Shown in pieces: positions 50,154 to 61,138 of a stretch of 64,000 nt of DNA. Below the pieces are notes generated by a model, which saw only the letters and a program-made list of their open reading frames with translations, did not search any database and had not been told where the DNA came from. Numbering within the stretch: the stretch's first letter is position 1; the number at the start of each line of letters is the position of its first letter. The translations under genes and the position numbers were made by a program. The stretch lies in contig NZ_CP041690.1 in assembly GCF_008000755.1 (NCBI RefSeq), positions 2,605,260 through 2,669,259 on the forward strand. Reading direction: 5' to 3'. The DNA is from Youhaiella tibetensis. GTDB taxonomy: Bacteria; Pseudomonadota; Alphaproteobacteria; Rhizobiales; Devosiaceae.

Positions 50154-51935
50154 CTATTCCTTGACGTTCAGGCGCACGTGCAGTTCGCGCAACTGCTTGG
50201 GCGAAGCCGGCGACGGCGCGCCCATCAGCAGGTCTTCGGCCTGCTGGTTCATCGGGAACAGCGTGATCTCGCGCAGGTTCTGCGCGCCGCAGATCAGCAT
50301 CACGATGCGATCGATGCCGAATGCGGCGCCGCCGTGCGGGGGTGCACCGTACTGGAAGGCGCGGTAGAGGCCACCGAAGCGCTCCTCGACGTCCTGGCGG
50401 GTCAGGCCGACCTTTTCGAACGCCTCCACCATCGTCTCCGGTTCCTGGTTACGGATCGAGCCCGAGGCGATTTCGAAGCCGTTGCAGACGGCGTCGTACT
50501 GGTAGGCCTTGATCTTGAGCGGATCCTGGTTGTGCAGGGCGTCCAGCCCCCCCTGCGGCATCGAGAACGGGTTGTGCGCGAAGTCCAGCTTCTTTTCTTC
50601 CTCGCTCCACTCGTAGAACGGGAAGTCCACGATCCAGCAGAGCTCGAACCGCTCGGTATCGACCAGGTTCAGGTCCGTGCCGGCCTTGGTGCGGGCCTCG
50701 CCAGCGAACTTGTAGAACTTGGCCGGATCGCCTGCCACGAAGAAGGCGGCGTCCCCGTCACCCAGGCCCAGCTGGTTGCGGATGGCCTCGGTGCGCTCGG
50801 GCCCGATGTTCTTGGCGATCGGGCCAGCGCCCTCGATGACGTCGCCTTCCTTGCGCCAGAAGATATAGCCCAGGCCCGGCTGGCCCTCGCCCTGCGCCCA
50901 GGCGTTCATGCGATCGCAGAACGCGCGCGAACCGCCGGTCTTGGCCGGAATGGCCCACACTTCAGTCTTGGAATCGGAAGCGATGAGGTTGGCGAAGACC
51001 TTGAAGCCCGAACCGGCGAAATGCTCGGTCACGGCCTGCATCTCGATCGGATTGCGCAGGTCCGGCTTGTCCGAGCCGTACTTGCGGATCGCGGTGTCAT
51101 AGGGAATACGCGGCCATTCCTTGGTGACAGGCTTGCCCTCGGCGAATTCCTCGAAGAGGCCGGTGATGACCGGGCTCATCGTGTCCCAGACGTCTTCCTG
51201 GGTCACAAAGCTCATCTCCAGGTCGAGCTGGTAGAACTCGCCCGGCAGGCGGTCGGCGCGCGGATCTTCGTCACGGAAGCACGGCGCGATCTGGAAGTAG
51301 CGGTCAAAGCCCGCCACCATCAGGAGCTGCTTGTACTGCTGGGGCGCCTGCGGCAGGGCGAAGAACTTGCCCGGATGGATGCGGCTGGGCACCAGGAAGT
51401 CGCGCGCGCCTTCCGGCGAGGACGCCGTCAGGATGGGAGTCGAATACTCGGCAAAGCCGATCTCGCCCATGCGCTGGCGCATCGAGGAGATGACCTTGGT
51501 GCGCTTGACGATATTGGCGTGCAGCGTTTCGCGGCGCAGGTCGAGGAAGCGGTAGCGCAGGCGCACGTCTTCCGGGTAGTCCGGCTCGCCGAACACCGGC
51601 AGCGGCAATTCCTTGGCGGCGCCGAGCACTTCGATTTCGCGGATGAACACTTCGACCGAGCCGGTCGGCAGGTTCGGGTTCACCGTCTCGGGCGTGCGCA
51701 GCTTGACCTCGCCGTCGATCCGCACGACCCATTCGGCGCGCAGCGTCTCGGCGAGCGCGAAGGCCGGGGAATCCGGGTCGATCACGCACTGGGTGAGGCC
51801 ATAATGGTCGCGCAGGTCCAGGAACAACAGCCCGCCGTGATCGCGGATACGATTGACCCAGCCGGCAAGGCGGACGGTCTGCCCTACCTCCTGGACGGTG
51901 AGTTGTGCGCATGTGTGCGAACGGTAGCGATGCAT
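50154..51935 (-). CDS. aspS: Aspartyl-tRNA synthetase
   Basis: 593-residue class II synthetase that charges tRNA-Asp (and, in non-discriminating bacterial forms, tRNA-Asn). N-terminal OB-fold anticodon domain ([27 protein letters not shown]), motif 2 ([24 protein letters not shown]), the bacterial insertion domain, and motif 3 ([18 protein letters not shown]) are all present. ATG 51935 (MHRYRSHTC) is the family start; the upstream frame extension adds nothing conserved. Adjacent to rnd, on the opposite strand. Confidence 0.97.
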   Translation of the reverse strand: MHRYRSHTCAQLTVQEVGQTVRLAGWVNRIRDHGGLLFLDLRDHYGLTQCVIDPDSPAFALAETLRAEWVVRIDGEVKLRTPETVNPNLPTGSVEVFIREIEVLGAAKELPLPVFGEPDYPEDVRLRYRFLDLRRETLHANIVKRTKVISSMRQRMGEIGFAEYSTPILTASSPEGARDFLVPSRIHPGKFFALPQAPQQYKQLLMVAGFDRYFQIAPCFRDEDPRADRLPGEFYQLDLEMSFVTQEDVWDTMSPVITGLFEEFAEGKPVTKEWPRIPYDTAIRKYGSDKPDLRNPIEMQAVTEHFAGSGFKVFANLIASDSKTEVWAIPAKTGGSRAFCDRMNAWAQGEGQPGLGYIFWRKEGDVIEGAGPIAKNIGPERTEAIRNQLGLGDGDAAFFVAGDPAKFYKFAGEARTKAGTDLNLVDTERFELCWIVDFPFYEWSEEEKKLDFAHNPFSMPQGGLDALHNQDPLKIKAYQYDAVCNGFEIASGSIRNQEPETMVEAFEKVGLTRQDVEERFGGLYRAFQYGAPPHGGAAFGIDRIVMLICGAQNLREITLFPMNQQAEDLLMGAPSPASPKQLRELHVRLNVKE

Positions 51936-52125
51936 CTTGATACTCTTGCGGGAAAAAACCGGCGGATTCTGCGCCGGGAAAAGCGCATGCAAGGGCCGCT
52001 TTGTCAAGGCGAGCCGCCCTTTCCATTTACCTTAGGCCAACGTTTCCGCGAGCGCGGCAAATCGGTTCTGGAGTGATCCGGCCACACCTGTTAGGAATTC
52101 GTTAATTGTGTTTGGTGGGCGAATA

Positions 52126-53283
52126 ATGGATCTAGTTACCTCCACCGCTGTCTTGGCCGAGTTCAGCGCCAGGGCGGCGGGGTATGATTTTGTTACGGTT
52201 GATACCGAATTTCTTCGCGAAACAACCTATTGGCCGAAGCTGTGCCTCATACAGGCCGCAACGGATGATGAAGCTGTACTTATCGACCCGCTGGCGCCCG
52301 GCCTCGACCTCGCCCCGTTCCTCGAACTGATGAACAATCCCGCCGTGGTTAAGGTCTTCCACGCCGCGCGCCAGGATATCGAAATCTTCGTCAAGCTGAC
52401 CGGCCAGGTCCCCCAGAACATCTTCGATACCCAGGTCGCCGCAAGCGTTTGCGGTTTTGGCGACAGCGTCTCTTACGACAACCTGGTGCGCTCGATCACC
52501 AATGTCGATCTCGACAAGAGTTCGCGTTTCACCGACTGGTCGGCCCGCCCGCTGACCGACAAGCAGAAACTCTACGCGCTGGCGGACGTCACCCACCTGC
52601 GCGACATCTACAAGGCCCTGCGCAAGCAGATCGAGGATACCGGGCGCGGTGCCTGGGTGGAGGACGAAATGTCGGTGCTGCGCAGCATCGATACCTATGT
52701 CGTCCAGCCGGATACGGCCTGGGAGCGACTCAAGCTCAAGATCAATCGCCCGCGCGACCTGGCCGCCCTCAAAGTGCTGGCCGGCTGGCGCGAGAAGCGC
52801 GCGCAGGACACCGACCAGCCGCGCAGCCGCATTCTCAAGGACGACGCGCTTTACGAACTCGCCCAGCAGCGCCCGCTCTCGCCGGAAGACTTCGAAAAGC
52901 TGCGCGCCGTGCCGCGCGGCTTCGGGCGCTCGAGCGCGGCCGGCGAGATCATGAACCTGCTCAAGAGCGTCGAAGCGCTGACCAAGGCGCAGCTGCCGCC
53001 GATGCCCGAGCGCTATCGCGGCCCCTCGCCCAAGGGCGCCGTCGGCGACCTGCTGCGCGTGCTGCTCAAGGCGGTCTCCGAACAGCACGGCGTCGCCACC
53101 CGTATCATCGCCACGTCCGACGACATCGACGCCATCGTGCTCGATGACGAGGCGGACGTCCCTGCCCTCAAGGGATGGCGGCGCAAGCTCTTCGGAGACA
53201 AGGCGCTGGCGGTCAAGCACGGCCGGGTCGGGCTGGCCGCGACCCGCAAGGGAATCATCGAGATCCCGATCAAGGAATCCTGA
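52126..53283 (+). CDS. rnd: Ribonuclease D
   Basis: 385-residue 3'-5' exoribonuclease that trims tRNA and other stable RNAs. The N-terminal DEDDy domain shows VDTEF (Asp28/Glu30), HAARQDIEIF, DTQVAASVCGFG and the final LYALADVTHLRDIY; an HRDC domain (~200-285) with VLAGWREKRAQDTDQPRSRIL follows, and a divergent second helical module ends the protein. ATG 52126 is taken as the start; GGTGGGCG lies just upstream. It converges with ppx, overlapping its last 14 bp. Confidence 0.93.
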   Translation: MDLVTSTAVLAEFSARAAGYDFVTVDTEFLRETTYWPKLCLIQAATDDEAVLIDPLAPGLDLAPFLELMNNPAVVKVFHAARQDIEIFVKLTGQVPQNIFDTQVAASVCGFGDSVSYDNLVRSITNVDLDKSSRFTDWSARPLTDKQKLYALADVTHLRDIYKALRKQIEDTGRGAWVEDEMSVLRSIDTYVVQPDTAWERLKLKINRPRDLAALKVLAGWREKRAQDTDQPRSRILKDDALYELAQQRPLSPEDFEKLRAVPRGFGRSSAAGEIMNLLKSVEALTKAQLPPMPERYRGPSPKGAVGDLLRVLLKAVSEQHGVATRIIATSDDIDAIVLDDEADVPALKGWRRKLFGDKALAVKHGRVGLAATRKGIIEIPIKES

Positions 53284-54808
53284 TCACCGCGCCTTTGAGA
53301 TCGGCCACGGACGCCAACTGATCGAGCCGTCCTTGCAGGTGCTCGCCTGCAAGGAACGCCAGGTCCTTGGCGAGATTGAGCACCAGCGTCTCCCCGTCGA
53401 GCGAGAAGCTGGTCCGCGGCAGGACGCCGGGCATGGCAGCCGACATCGGATAGGCTACGCGGAACAGCGCACCCAGCAGGCGCGCCCGGGTGCTGTAGAT
53501 GGGCCCGGAAAGGCTCAGGATCGCGCGGCTTACGCTCTTCTGCTTGAGGCCCATGTAGCGCACGGCCAGGACCTCGGCGAGGAAGGCGCGGCCCGGATGG
53601 TCGATGCCGGTCATCGAGCCATAGGCGACCATGTCGATACTCTGCTCGCCGCGATAGTCCGGATGCCCGCGCCAGCCGATATCGGAGATGAGGCAGGCAA
53701 CGCGCCGCAGGCGCTTCTCTTCCTCGGTCTCGGAAAAGCCGATGGCGCCGAGGAAATTGTCGGTGAACCCCACCAGATCGATGGCATGAAGCGGCGAGCG
53801 CGAACGCAGTACCGAGACTTCCTCGGCCGCCTGCACCAGCGGATCGACGTCCTGCTCCCCGGCTTCGAGCAGGCTGTAGAGGTAGCCCTCGCGCACCCCG
53901 AGGGCGGAGAACACCACGGTCTTGAAATTGCCCGCCTTGATCACTTCGCCCAGCACCGCCGCGCCATAGGGCACGAGGTCCCGGCGCGAGGACGAGGCGG
54001 TATCCATGCCAGGATAGGGCTTGCCCGCCTCCGCGGCCTCCACGATGTCGTCGCAAAGCTTGACCAGGTCAGGCCCCTTGGCTGTGTAGTGCTGGACCAT
54101 ATGGAGCGGGTAACGCCGCTGGACCTGATGCACCTTGGCCAAGGACCGCCAGGTGCCGCCGATGGCGCAGAAGGCCGTGGCCGGCGTCTTGATGAGCTGG
54201 GAGTCCTTGAGACGCGCCCGCACCAGCGCCGCGGCCTTGACCGGCGAGACCTCGCTATCGTCCTGAAGACGGATGACGCCGAGTTCGTGGGTTTCCCCCA
54301 CCGCGTCGAGGCCATCGGCGATGCTGGAAAGTTCGAGGCTGCCGCCTCCGAGATCGCCCACGAGGCCGGTGAAGCCCGGGATGCCCGCAACCACGCCGAG
54401 CGAGGCGAAATGGGCTTCCTGCTCCCCGCTGAGCACCTTGACCGGCACGCCCATGATGCGCTCCACCGCCGAGACGAACTCGGCGCGGTTGCTGGCATCG
54501 CGAACCGCGGAGGTCGCCAGGACATGGACGGTGCCGGCCTTCATCAGGCGCGCCACGAGCGCGAACCGCTGGATGGCGGTCAGCGCGCGCGTCATGTTTT
54601 CCTCGGCCAGCTTGCCGGTGGTGGCAATCCCGCGCCCGAGGGCGCAGGACGACTTTTCGTTGTAGAGCGCGGTCAGCGCCCGGGCGTGACGTTCGTAGAC
54701 GACGAGTCGAACGGAATTGGAGCCAATGTCCAGAACCGCGACCGGCCGGGCCCCTTTGATTCGCCCCTGCGCAGTCGGGTCGGCATCAACGCCCCAGTAT
54801 TGGTTCAA
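53270..54808 (-). CDS. ppx: Exopolyphosphatase / guanosine pentaphosphate phosphatase family
   Basis: 512-residue ASKHA-fold enzyme that releases phosphate from polyphosphate ends or hydrolyses pppGpp. [17 protein letters not shown] and [11 protein letters not shown] are the two phosphate-binding loops; LSGEQEAHF contains the catalytic Glu. A C-terminal HD-like helical region (HYPTDxLA-type segments, [15 protein letters not shown]) follows. The TTG start at 54808 overlaps the ppk stop (TTGA), so the two are translationally linked and set the polyphosphate level together. Confidence 0.93.
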   Translation of the reverse strand: MNQYWGVDADPTAQGRIKGARPVAVLDIGSNSVRLVVYERHARALTALYNEKSSCALGRGIATTGKLAEENMTRALTAIQRFALVARLMKAGTVHVLATSAVRDASNRAEFVSAVERIMGVPVKVLSGEQEAHFASLGVVAGIPGFTGLVGDLGGGSLELSSIADGLDAVGETHELGVIRLQDDSEVSPVKAAALVRARLKDSQLIKTPATAFCAIGGTWRSLAKVHQVQRRYPLHMVQHYTAKGPDLVKLCDDIVEAAEAGKPYPGMDTASSSRRDLVPYGAAVLGEVIKAGNFKTVVFSALGVREGYLYSLLEAGEQDVDPLVQAAEEVSVLRSRSPLHAIDLVGFTDNFLGAIGFSETEEEKRLRRVACLISDIGWRGHPDYRGEQSIDMVAYGSMTGIDHPGRAFLAEVLAVRYMGLKQKSVSRAILSLSGPIYSTRARLLGALFRVAYPMSAAMPGVLPRTSFSLDGETLVLNLAKDLAFLAGEHLQGRLDQLASVADLKGAVIRIP

Positions 54809-56976
54809 TCGTCGCCCTCGTCGCTATCGTGCGCAATGGCACTGCCCCGCCCGGAAAGACTGGGGTTGGTCATGAAGTAGTCGTGCGCGTTGAAGGGCTC
54901 TTCCCCCTCTTCGATCCGCACACGATGCGAGCTGCCGTCGGGCAGCACTTCCCAGCTCTGCTGGTTGTCCCGAAGATACGCAACCAGGATGCGGTCAACA
55001 ATCTGCTTATGCACGGTCTTGTTGAGAATGGGCACCATCACCTCGACGCGCCAGTCGAGATTGCGCTGCATGAGGTCGGCCGAGGACATATAGACCTTGG
55101 CCTGGCGCGAAGGCAGCGGGGCACCGTTGCCGAAGCAGTAGATGCGCGAGTGCTCGAGGAAGCGCCCGACCACCGACTTGACCCGGATATTGTCCGAGAA
55201 GCCCGGGATCCCGGGCCGCAGGCAGCAGATGCCGCGCACGATCAGCTCGACCTTAACCCCGGCCTGGCTGGCATCGTAAAGGGCGTCGATGATCTGCGGA
55301 TCGACCAGCGCGTTCATCTTGAGCCAGATGGTGGCCGGCTGGCCGTTGCGGGCGAACTCAACCTCGCGGGCGATGTTGTCGAGCAGGGTCTGGCGCAGGT
55401 TGACCGGCGAGGCCGCAATGACTTCGAGTTCGGTCGGACGCGCATAGCCGGTGATGAAATTGAAGACCCGCGCCACGTCCCGCGTGATGGCGGGGTTGCA
55501 GGTGAAATAGCTCAGGTCCGTGTAGATCTTGGCGGTGATCGGGTGGTAGTTGCCGGTGCCCAGGTGGCAGTAGGAAACGAGCTTGCCGTGCTCGCGCCGC
55601 ACCACCTGGCTCATCTTGGCGTGGGTCTTGAGCTCGATGAAGCCGAAGACCACCTGCGCCCCTGCCCGCTCGAGATCGCGGGCCCAGCGGATATTGGCCT
55701 CTTCGTCGAACCGCGCCTTGAGCTCGACCAGCGCCGTCACCGACTTGCCGGCCTCGGCCGCCATCACCAGCGCCTTGACGATCGGGGAGTCCGCCGAGGT
55801 GCGGTAGAGCGTCTGCTTGATGGCCACCACATCGGGGTCGCGTGCCGCCTGCAGCAGGAACTGGGCCACGACGTCGAAGCTCTCGAACGGATGGTGGACA
55901 AGGATATCCTTCTGCCGCACCGCCGCGAACACGTCTCCGCTGTAGTCGCGGATCCGCTCGGGAAAGCGGGCGTGATAGGCGGCGAACTTGAGGTCGGGCC
56001 GCTCGATGTCGCAAATCTTGCGCGCATCCGCCAAACCGAGGAAACCCTCGACCTGGAAGATGTCTTCCGGGCTCGCATGGATCTGCTCGCTGATCTGCTT
56101 GCGCAGCGCCATGGGTGCGGACTTTTCGATTTCGAGGCGGATCACCTGCCCGCGCCGGCGCTGGCGCAGGGCGGATTCGAACTCGACCACGAGGTCGGCC
56201 GCTTCGTCGTCGATTTCGATTTCGCTGTCACGGATTACGCGGAACGCGCCTGACCCGATGACCTCGTAGCCGGGGAACATCTTGTGAAAGAAGATCTTGA
56301 TCAGCGTCTCGATGGCCACGACCTCGATCCGCCCCTCCGACACCAGCCCGGCCGGCAACGAAATGAAACGCTCGAGATTTGCCGGAATGCGCACCAGCGC
56401 GGTCAGTTGCTGGGACGAATTGGGGCGCTGGAGCTGGAAAGCCAGCGCAAAGCCGAGATTGGGAATGAACGGGAAAGGATGGGCCGGATCGATGGCGATC
56501 GGCGTCAGGACCGGGAAGATTTCCTCCCGGAACAGCCGTTCGAGATAGCGCAACTGCTCGGAGGTCAGGTCGTCCGCCTCGTGGATCACCACGTTAGCGG
56601 CGAACAGTTCCTCGCGGATCGACTGCCAGTAATCCTGCTGCTCGAGCTGGAGATGCTGGGTGAGCGTGATGATGTCGTCGAGCTGTTCCTTGGGCGTCAG
56701 GCCGTCATCGGACGGCTTGGTGAGCCCGGCGCGCAACTGGCCCTTCAGGCCCGCCACGCGCACCATGAAGAACTCGTCGAGATTGTTCGCGGAGATCGAG
56801 ACGAACCGCAGCCGCTCGAGCAGCGGGTGATGAACGTTCCCCGCCTCCTCGAGCACGCGCATGTTGAACTGGAGCCAGGAGACCTCGCGGTTCACGAACC
56901 GCGCCGGGCTGTTGCGCAGTTCGGCCACGTCCGGAACCGCCCCTTCGGCTTCGGCAATCTCGGTTATCTCATTCAT
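54805..56976 (-). CDS. ppk1: Polyphosphate kinase 1
   Basis: 723-residue enzyme that makes polyphosphate from ATP reversibly. [17 protein letters not shown] opens the N domain; the autophosphorylated His is His471 in [21 protein letters not shown], and the second catalytic His lies in [50 protein letters not shown] is the nucleotide-site region. ATG 56976 overlaps the end of hdaA by 8 bp; the longer frame is not conserved. Between hdaA and ppx in one operon. Confidence 0.95.
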   Translation of the reverse strand: MNEITEIAEAEGAVPDVAELRNSPARFVNREVSWLQFNMRVLEEAGNVHHPLLERLRFVSISANNLDEFFMVRVAGLKGQLRAGLTKPSDDGLTPKEQLDDIITLTQHLQLEQQDYWQSIREELFAANVVIHEADDLTSEQLRYLERLFREEIFPVLTPIAIDPAHPFPFIPNLGFALAFQLQRPNSSQQLTALVRIPANLERFISLPAGLVSEGRIEVVAIETLIKIFFHKMFPGYEVIGSGAFRVIRDSEIEIDDEAADLVVEFESALRQRRRGQVIRLEIEKSAPMALRKQISEQIHASPEDIFQVEGFLGLADARKICDIERPDLKFAAYHARFPERIRDYSGDVFAAVRQKDILVHHPFESFDVVAQFLLQAARDPDVVAIKQTLYRTSADSPIVKALVMAAEAGKSVTALVELKARFDEEANIRWARDLERAGAQVVFGFIELKTHAKMSQVVRREHGKLVSYCHLGTGNYHPITAKIYTDLSYFTCNPAITRDVARVFNFITGYARPTELEVIAASPVNLRQTLLDNIAREVEFARNGQPATIWLKMNALVDPQIIDALYDASQAGVKVELIVRGICCLRPGIPGFSDNIRVKSVVGRFLEHSRIYCFGNGAPLPSRQAKVYMSSADLMQRNLDWRVEVMVPILNKTVHKQIVDRILVAYLRDNQQSWEVLPDGSSHRVRIEEGEEPFNAHDYFMTNPSLSGRGSAIAHDSDEGDD

Positions 56977-57679
56977 CCTCTTGGTCGCTTTCCAGCTCGC
57001 TGTCCGCGGCCCCTTCGCCGCTTTCCCCCCGGCGCATCGCCAGCGCTTCGGCCGCCAGCGCCCGTGTGATCCTGCTCCCGCGCTCGAGCGCAAGCCGATC
57101 CAACAGGTCCACCAGCGCCGTCGCCTCCTCGGGCGACCGCTCCATCCGCGCCACCAGATAGGAAATGATCCGGGGATCGACCGCCACCTGGCGATCTCCG
57201 AACAACTTCACGAAAATCTGTGACAATTGAATGTCGTCGGTCTGCTCGATGGTAAACGATGCGGCCAGCCGCGCACGCGATTTTACATCGTCCGTCACAT
57301 AGGGCCAGCTTGAAACCGGCTCGCGCGCCGTCATCAACAGCGGCCGTCTGTCGCGCATGGACTGGTTGAGCAGGTGGAAGAGCGCCGCCTCCTCATAGCC
57401 GGCCCGATCCACATCCTCGATGACGAGCGGCGCCGTGCCACCCTGGCGCGAGAGCTCTTCGAGCTCCTCGGGCCTGGCCGTGCGGGCACCGGTGCGATCG
57501 GCCCAGATACGGGCCAGATGCGACTTGCCCGCGCTCGCCGGTCCGGTGACCAGCGTCAGCGGCCCGGGCCAGTTGGGATAGGCGAGCAGGTGCGCGAGCG
57601 CCAACTCGTTCCCCTCCCCGACCAGGAAATCAGCTTCTGCATGCGAAGGCGTGTGGCCGAGTTCGAGCGCCAGTTGCAC
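56969..57679 (-). CDS. hdaA: HdaA-type regulator of DnaA (DnaA-related AAA+ protein)
   Basis: 236 residues of the DnaA AAA+ domain without the DNA-binding domain IV. At the very N-terminus, residues 2-7 read QLALEL, a sliding-clamp (DnaN) binding motif as in Hda; Walker A is GPASAGKS (46-53), Walker B PLVIEDVD, and sensor-region [15 protein letters not shown] follows. In Caulobacter, HdaA bound to the clamp stimulates hydrolysis of DnaA-bound ATP after initiation; the same role is inferred. The start is GTG 57679, after the AI-2E transporter stop, which places the clamp motif at the N-terminus; earlier in-frame starts overlap that gene. Confidence 0.9.
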   Translation of the reverse strand: MQLALELGHTPSHAEADFLVGEGNELALAHLLAYPNWPGPLTLVTGPASAGKSHLARIWADRTGARTARPEELEELSRQGGTAPLVIEDVDRAGYEEAALFHLLNQSMRDRRPLLMTAREPVSSWPYVTDDVKSRARLAASFTIEQTDDIQLSQIFVKLFGDRQVAVDPRIISYLVARMERSPEEATALVDLLDRLALERGSRITRALAAEALAMRRGESGEGAADSELESDQEDE

Positions 57680-57704
57680 ACTCGGGAGAGCACCTTCGCC
57701 CGCC

Positions 57705-58805
57705 TTAGGCGGCCGCGTCGGGCTTGTCACCGCCGCCCCCGTTCGGCCCGAGATAGAGCGGGCTCGCCTTGTACTTGCGCACGCTGTAGCGCAGCAGCAC
57801 CGCAGCGATGGCCGAAAGCGGCACTGCCAGCAGCAGGCCGAGGAAACCGAAGAGCTGGGCAAAGGCCAGCAGCGCCAGCATCAGCCAGACCGGGTTGATG
57901 CCGATGCTGGAGCCCACGAGCTTGGGATAGAGCACGTTCCCTTCCAGGAACTGCCCGACACCGAAGACAATGCCGATGATGATGATCCGGAACCAGTCCG
58001 GCCAGAACTGCACGATGGCGATGCCGACCGACAGCCCGAAGCCGATGACGAACCCGACATAGGGAATGAAGCTGAGAAGCCCGGTGATGAGGCCCAGCAC
58101 GAGGCCGAAACTGAGCCCGCCCAGTGTCAGGCCCGTGGCGTAATAGACGCACAGGATCAGCACCACGCTGCCCTGCCCACGGATAACGCCTGCCATGGAC
58201 CTGTCGATATCGGCCAGGACACCCTGGATTTCCTCGCGATAGGCGCGCGGGAGGAGGTTATCGAGCCCTTTGACCATGCCGTCCCAATCGAGCAGCAGGT
58301 AGAAGGCCACCACCGGCGCGACGATGGCGAGGCCCAGCGTACCGATGAACGAGGCGCTGCTCTGGTAGATCTGGCCGGTGACCCAGGCGGTGATGCCCGG
58401 CAGGTTGAGGCTGTTGAACCACTCGGTAAGGCTATGTTCGAGCTGCAGGGTGCGCTCGGGGCCGAGCCACTCGTTTAGGGCCGGAACGGCGCGATTGGCC
58501 AGGGCCTGGAGGTCCGACACATATCCGGGCAGGCGTTGACCGAGGCCGATCACCTGCGAAACCACAAGCGGCACCAGCAGGAACATGCCCCAGGCGATGA
58601 CCGACAGCACGACCACGAGTACGATAGCCGTGGCCCAGCCGCGGTTTAGCCGCAGCTTTTCAAGCTGGGCGACAACCGGGTTGAGCAGGTAGGCCAGCGC
58701 CAGGCCGATCACGAAGGGCAGCAGGATGCCCCGGAAGAACCAGATGGATAGCGCCAGGGCGACCAGAAAACCCACCCAGACGAGGACCTGATTTCGCAGC
58801 GACAT
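57705..58805 (-). CDS. AI-2E family transporter (PerM-like)
   Basis: 366-residue inner-membrane protein with about eight predicted helices: WVGFLVALALSIWFFRGILLPFVIGLALAYLL at the start, a periplasmic loop (~90-150), then conserved APVVAFYLLLDWDGM, IRGQGSVVLILCVYYATGL and FVIGFGLSVGIAIVQFW, ending in EGNVLYPKLVGSSIGINPVWLMLALLAFAQLFG. Members export autoinducer-2 or, in other bacteria, act as Na+/H+ antiporters; substrate unknown. First gene of the minus-strand run AI-2E transporter, hdaA, ppk1, ppx. Divergent from purM. Confidence 0.9.
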   Translation of the reverse strand: MSLRNQVLVWVGFLVALALSIWFFRGILLPFVIGLALAYLLNPVVAQLEKLRLNRGWATAIVLVVVLSVIAWGMFLLVPLVVSQVIGLGQRLPGYVSDLQALANRAVPALNEWLGPERTLQLEHSLTEWFNSLNLPGITAWVTGQIYQSSASFIGTLGLAIVAPVVAFYLLLDWDGMVKGLDNLLPRAYREEIQGVLADIDRSMAGVIRGQGSVVLILCVYYATGLTLGGLSFGLVLGLITGLLSFIPYVGFVIGFGLSVGIAIVQFWPDWFRIIIIGIVFGVGQFLEGNVLYPKLVGSSIGINPVWLMLALLAFAQLFGFLGLLLAVPLSAIAAVLLRYSVRKYKASPLYLGPNGGGGDKPDAAA

Positions 58806-58926
58806 AAATCGGGCAACCCTTGCGTCGTATCGGTGGAGCGTTTATCAGCGCTGTTAACGGCCGGGACCGGCAATTTCAACTGTTTTGGTCTCGACCCAAA
58901 TGCCAACCAAACCGGCATCGAGGCCA

Positions 58927-60003
58927 ATGTCCGACCAGCAAAACCTGCCATCAAACGGGCTGTCCTACAAGCAGGCGGGTGTCGATATCGACGCCGGGAA
59001 CGCCTTGGTCGAAGCCATCAAGCCAGCGGTGCGCTCGACGCGCCGGCCCGGCGCCGACGGCGAGATCGGCGGCTTCGGCGGCCTCTTCGACCTCAAGGCC
59101 GCCGGCTTCAACGACCCGATCCTCGTCGCCGCCAATGACGGCGTGGGCACCAAGCTCAAGATCGCCATCGATACCGGCAAGCACTCGACCATCGGCATCG
59201 ACCTGGTGGCCATGTGCGTCAACGATATCGTCGTGCAGGGCGCCGAGCCGCTGTTCTTCCTCGACTACTTCGCCACCGGCAAGCTCGACGTGACGGCCGG
59301 TACGGCCATCGTTGAAGGCATCGCCGAGGGTTGCCGCATCGCCGGCTGCGCGCTGATCGGCGGCGAGACCGCCGAAATGCCCGGCATGTACCAGGGCCAC
59401 GACTACGACCTGGCGGGCTTCGCGGTGGGCGCGGCCGAACGCGGCACGCTGCTGCCCCGCAACGACATCAAGGCCGGCGACACGCTGGTGGCCATCGCCT
59501 CCTCGGGTGTGCACTCGAACGGCTATTCGCTCGTGCGGCGGATCGTCGATATTTCGGGTCTCGACTGGTACATGCCCGCTCCGTTTGCCGAGGGACAGGA
59601 ACTCTCCGAGGCCCTGCTCACGCCCACCCGCATCTACGTTAAGCCGATCCTGGCCGCCCTCAAGGCGGGCCTCGGGATCAAGGCGCTGGCCCACATCACC
59701 GGCGGCGGCTTCATCGACAATATCCCGCGCGTGCTGCCCGAGACGCTGGCGGCGCACATCAACCTCTCCGCCATCACCGTGCCGAAGGTCTTCGGCTGGC
59801 TGGCCAAGGTCGGCGGCATCGAGGAGCGCGAGATGCTGCGCACCTTCAATTGCGGCGTCGGCATGCTGGTGGCCGTCGAGGCTGCCGATGCCGAAGCGCT
59901 TGTCGCCCAGCTCACCGCAGCCGGCGAAACGGCCTCCGTGATCGGCACGCTGACCGAGCGGACGGGCGAACCCGTGACCTTCGAAGGCGCGCTGGCCCTC
60001 TAG
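58927..60003 (+). CDS. purM: Phosphoribosylformylglycinamidine cyclo-ligase (AIR synthetase)
   Basis: 358-residue enzyme of purine synthesis converting FGAM to AIR with [23 protein letters not shown] at the start, [33 protein letters not shown], and [25 protein letters not shown] are PurM hallmarks, with [10 protein letters not shown] and the C-terminal glycine-rich [18 protein letters not shown] 58927 (MSDQQNLPS) has GAGG close upstream; the TTG at 58885 and ATG at 58900 give unconserved extensions. Two bases separate it from the kinase gene that precedes purN. Confidence 0.97.
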   Translation: MSDQQNLPSNGLSYKQAGVDIDAGNALVEAIKPAVRSTRRPGADGEIGGFGGLFDLKAAGFNDPILVAANDGVGTKLKIAIDTGKHSTIGIDLVAMCVNDIVVQGAEPLFFLDYFATGKLDVTAGTAIVEGIAEGCRIAGCALIGGETAEMPGMYQGHDYDLAGFAVGAAERGTLLPRNDIKAGDTLVAIASSGVHSNGYSLVRRIVDISGLDWYMPAPFAEGQELSEALLTPTRIYVKPILAALKAGLGIKALAHITGGGFIDNIPRVLPETLAAHINLSAITVPKVFGWLAKVGGIEEREMLRTFNCGVGMLVAVEAADAEALVAQLTAAGETASVIGTLTERTGEPVTFEGALAL

Positions 60004-60004
60004 G

Positions 60005-60484
60005 ATGGCGGGCGGCAAGGGGCGGCTGATCATCGTCTGCGGCTTGCCGGGGTCCGGCAAGACCCCCCTTGCCCTCGAACTCGCCGCCGAACCCGGCGCG
60101 GTGCGCTATTCGCCCGACGACTGGATGGACGCCCTGGGCATCAACCTCTGGGACGAGGATAAGCGCGACGGCATAGAGCAGTTGCAGTGGCAGGCCGCCC
60201 AGCAGGTCCTTGCGCTTGGCGGCACCGCCATCATCGAATGGGGAACCTGGGCTCGCTCCGAACGCGACCGGCTGCGACTGGGCGCCCGCGCCCTTGGCGC
60301 CGCAGCGGAACTGATTCATCTCGAAGCCCCGCTCGAGGTGCTTCTTGAACGCACCCGCAAGCGTGGCAGGGAAAACCCGCCAATCACGCTCGACATGCTC
60401 GAAAAGAGCTCCAGGTCCTTTGAAGTCCCGAACGCCGAAGAACTGGCGCTCTACGATCCTCCAGCAAAGGTTCGCTCCTCGTGA
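60005..60484 (+). CDS. P-loop kinase-like ATPase between purM and purN
   Basis: 159-residue AAA_33/zeta-toxin-like P-loop protein. Walker A GLPGSGKT (13-20), YSPDDWMDALGINLWD as a lid/acceptor region, IIEWGTWARSERDRLR, and LLERTRKRG supply the basic residues that bind phosphates in small kinases. It probably phosphorylates a small molecule or sugar; the substrate is unknown and no antitoxin gene accompanies it. ATG 60005 starts two bases after purM ends, and its stop overlaps the GTG of purN, so it is co-translated inside the purine operon, which is unusual. Confidence 0.8.
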   Translation: MAGGKGRLIIVCGLPGSGKTPLALELAAEPGAVRYSPDDWMDALGINLWDEDKRDGIEQLQWQAAQQVLALGGTAIIEWGTWARSERDRLRLGARALGAAAELIHLEAPLEVLLERTRKRGRENPPITLDMLEKSSRSFEVPNAEELALYDPPAKVRSS

Positions 60485-61137
60485 AAGTCCGCAAGCGCGT
60501 CGCCATCCTCATTTCGGGCCGGGGCTCGAACATGACGGCCCTGATAGAGGCCGCCAAGGCGCCGGACTTTCCGGCCGAGATTGTCGGGGTGCTCTCCAAC
60601 AAGGCTGACGCCAAGGGCCTTGAAACGGCGGCCGCGAGCGGCATCGCCACCGCCGTCCGCTCGCACCGCGATTACGCCTCGAGGGAAGCCTTCGATGCCG
60701 AGCTCGATGCCGTGCTGCGCGGCTGGGAGGCCGATTTCGTCGCCCTCGCCGGCTTCATGCGCCTGCTGACGCCCGAGTTCACCGAGAAGTGGCTGGGACG
60801 GATGATCAACATCCACCCCGCCCTCCTGCCCTCGTTCAAGGGCCTGCACACGCACGAGCAGGCGCTTGCCGCCGGCGTGCCGCTGCATGGATGCACCGTG
60901 CACTTCGTGACCCCGGGCATGGACGAGGGCCCTGCGATCGCCCAGGCAGCCGTGCCGGTGCTCCCGGGCGACACCCCCGACGACCTCGCGGCCCGGGTGT
61001 TGGTGGCCGAACACGCCATCTATCCACGCGCATTGGCGGCGCTCGCCGAGGGCCGGATTGCGCTCGAGGACGGCAAGGTCGTGCACAAGGGCGCGGCAGG
61101 CACCCCGCCGGCCCCCTTCGCCTGGCCGCTCTACTGA
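60481..61137 (+). CDS. purN: Phosphoribosylglycinamide formyltransferase
   Basis: 218-residue 10-formyl-THF-dependent transformylase that converts GAR to FGAR. RVAILISGRGSNMTALIEA opens the GAR site; AGFMRLLTPEFTEKWLGRMINIHPALLPSFKGLHTHEQALAAG carries the catalytic Asn-His, and TPGMDEGPAIAQAAV the catalytic Asp. GTG 60481 overlaps the kinase stop. The purM-purN pair is expected to be expressed together from the promoter between the AI-2E gene and purM. Confidence 0.96.
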   Translation: MKVRKRVAILISGRGSNMTALIEAAKAPDFPAEIVGVLSNKADAKGLETAAASGIATAVRSHRDYASREAFDAELDAVLRGWEADFVALAGFMRLLTPEFTEKWLGRMINIHPALLPSFKGLHTHEQALAAGVPLHGCTVHFVTPGMDEGPAIAQAAVPVLPGDTPDDLAARVLVAEHAIYPRALAALAEGRIALEDGKVVHKGAAGTPPAPFAWPLY

Positions 61138-61138
61138 A

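Noticed and set aside
60005-60484. Zeta-type toxin of a toxin-antitoxin pair
   Set aside because: The P-loop and lid are similar, but the gene is short, embedded in a purine operon, and has no antitoxin partner.
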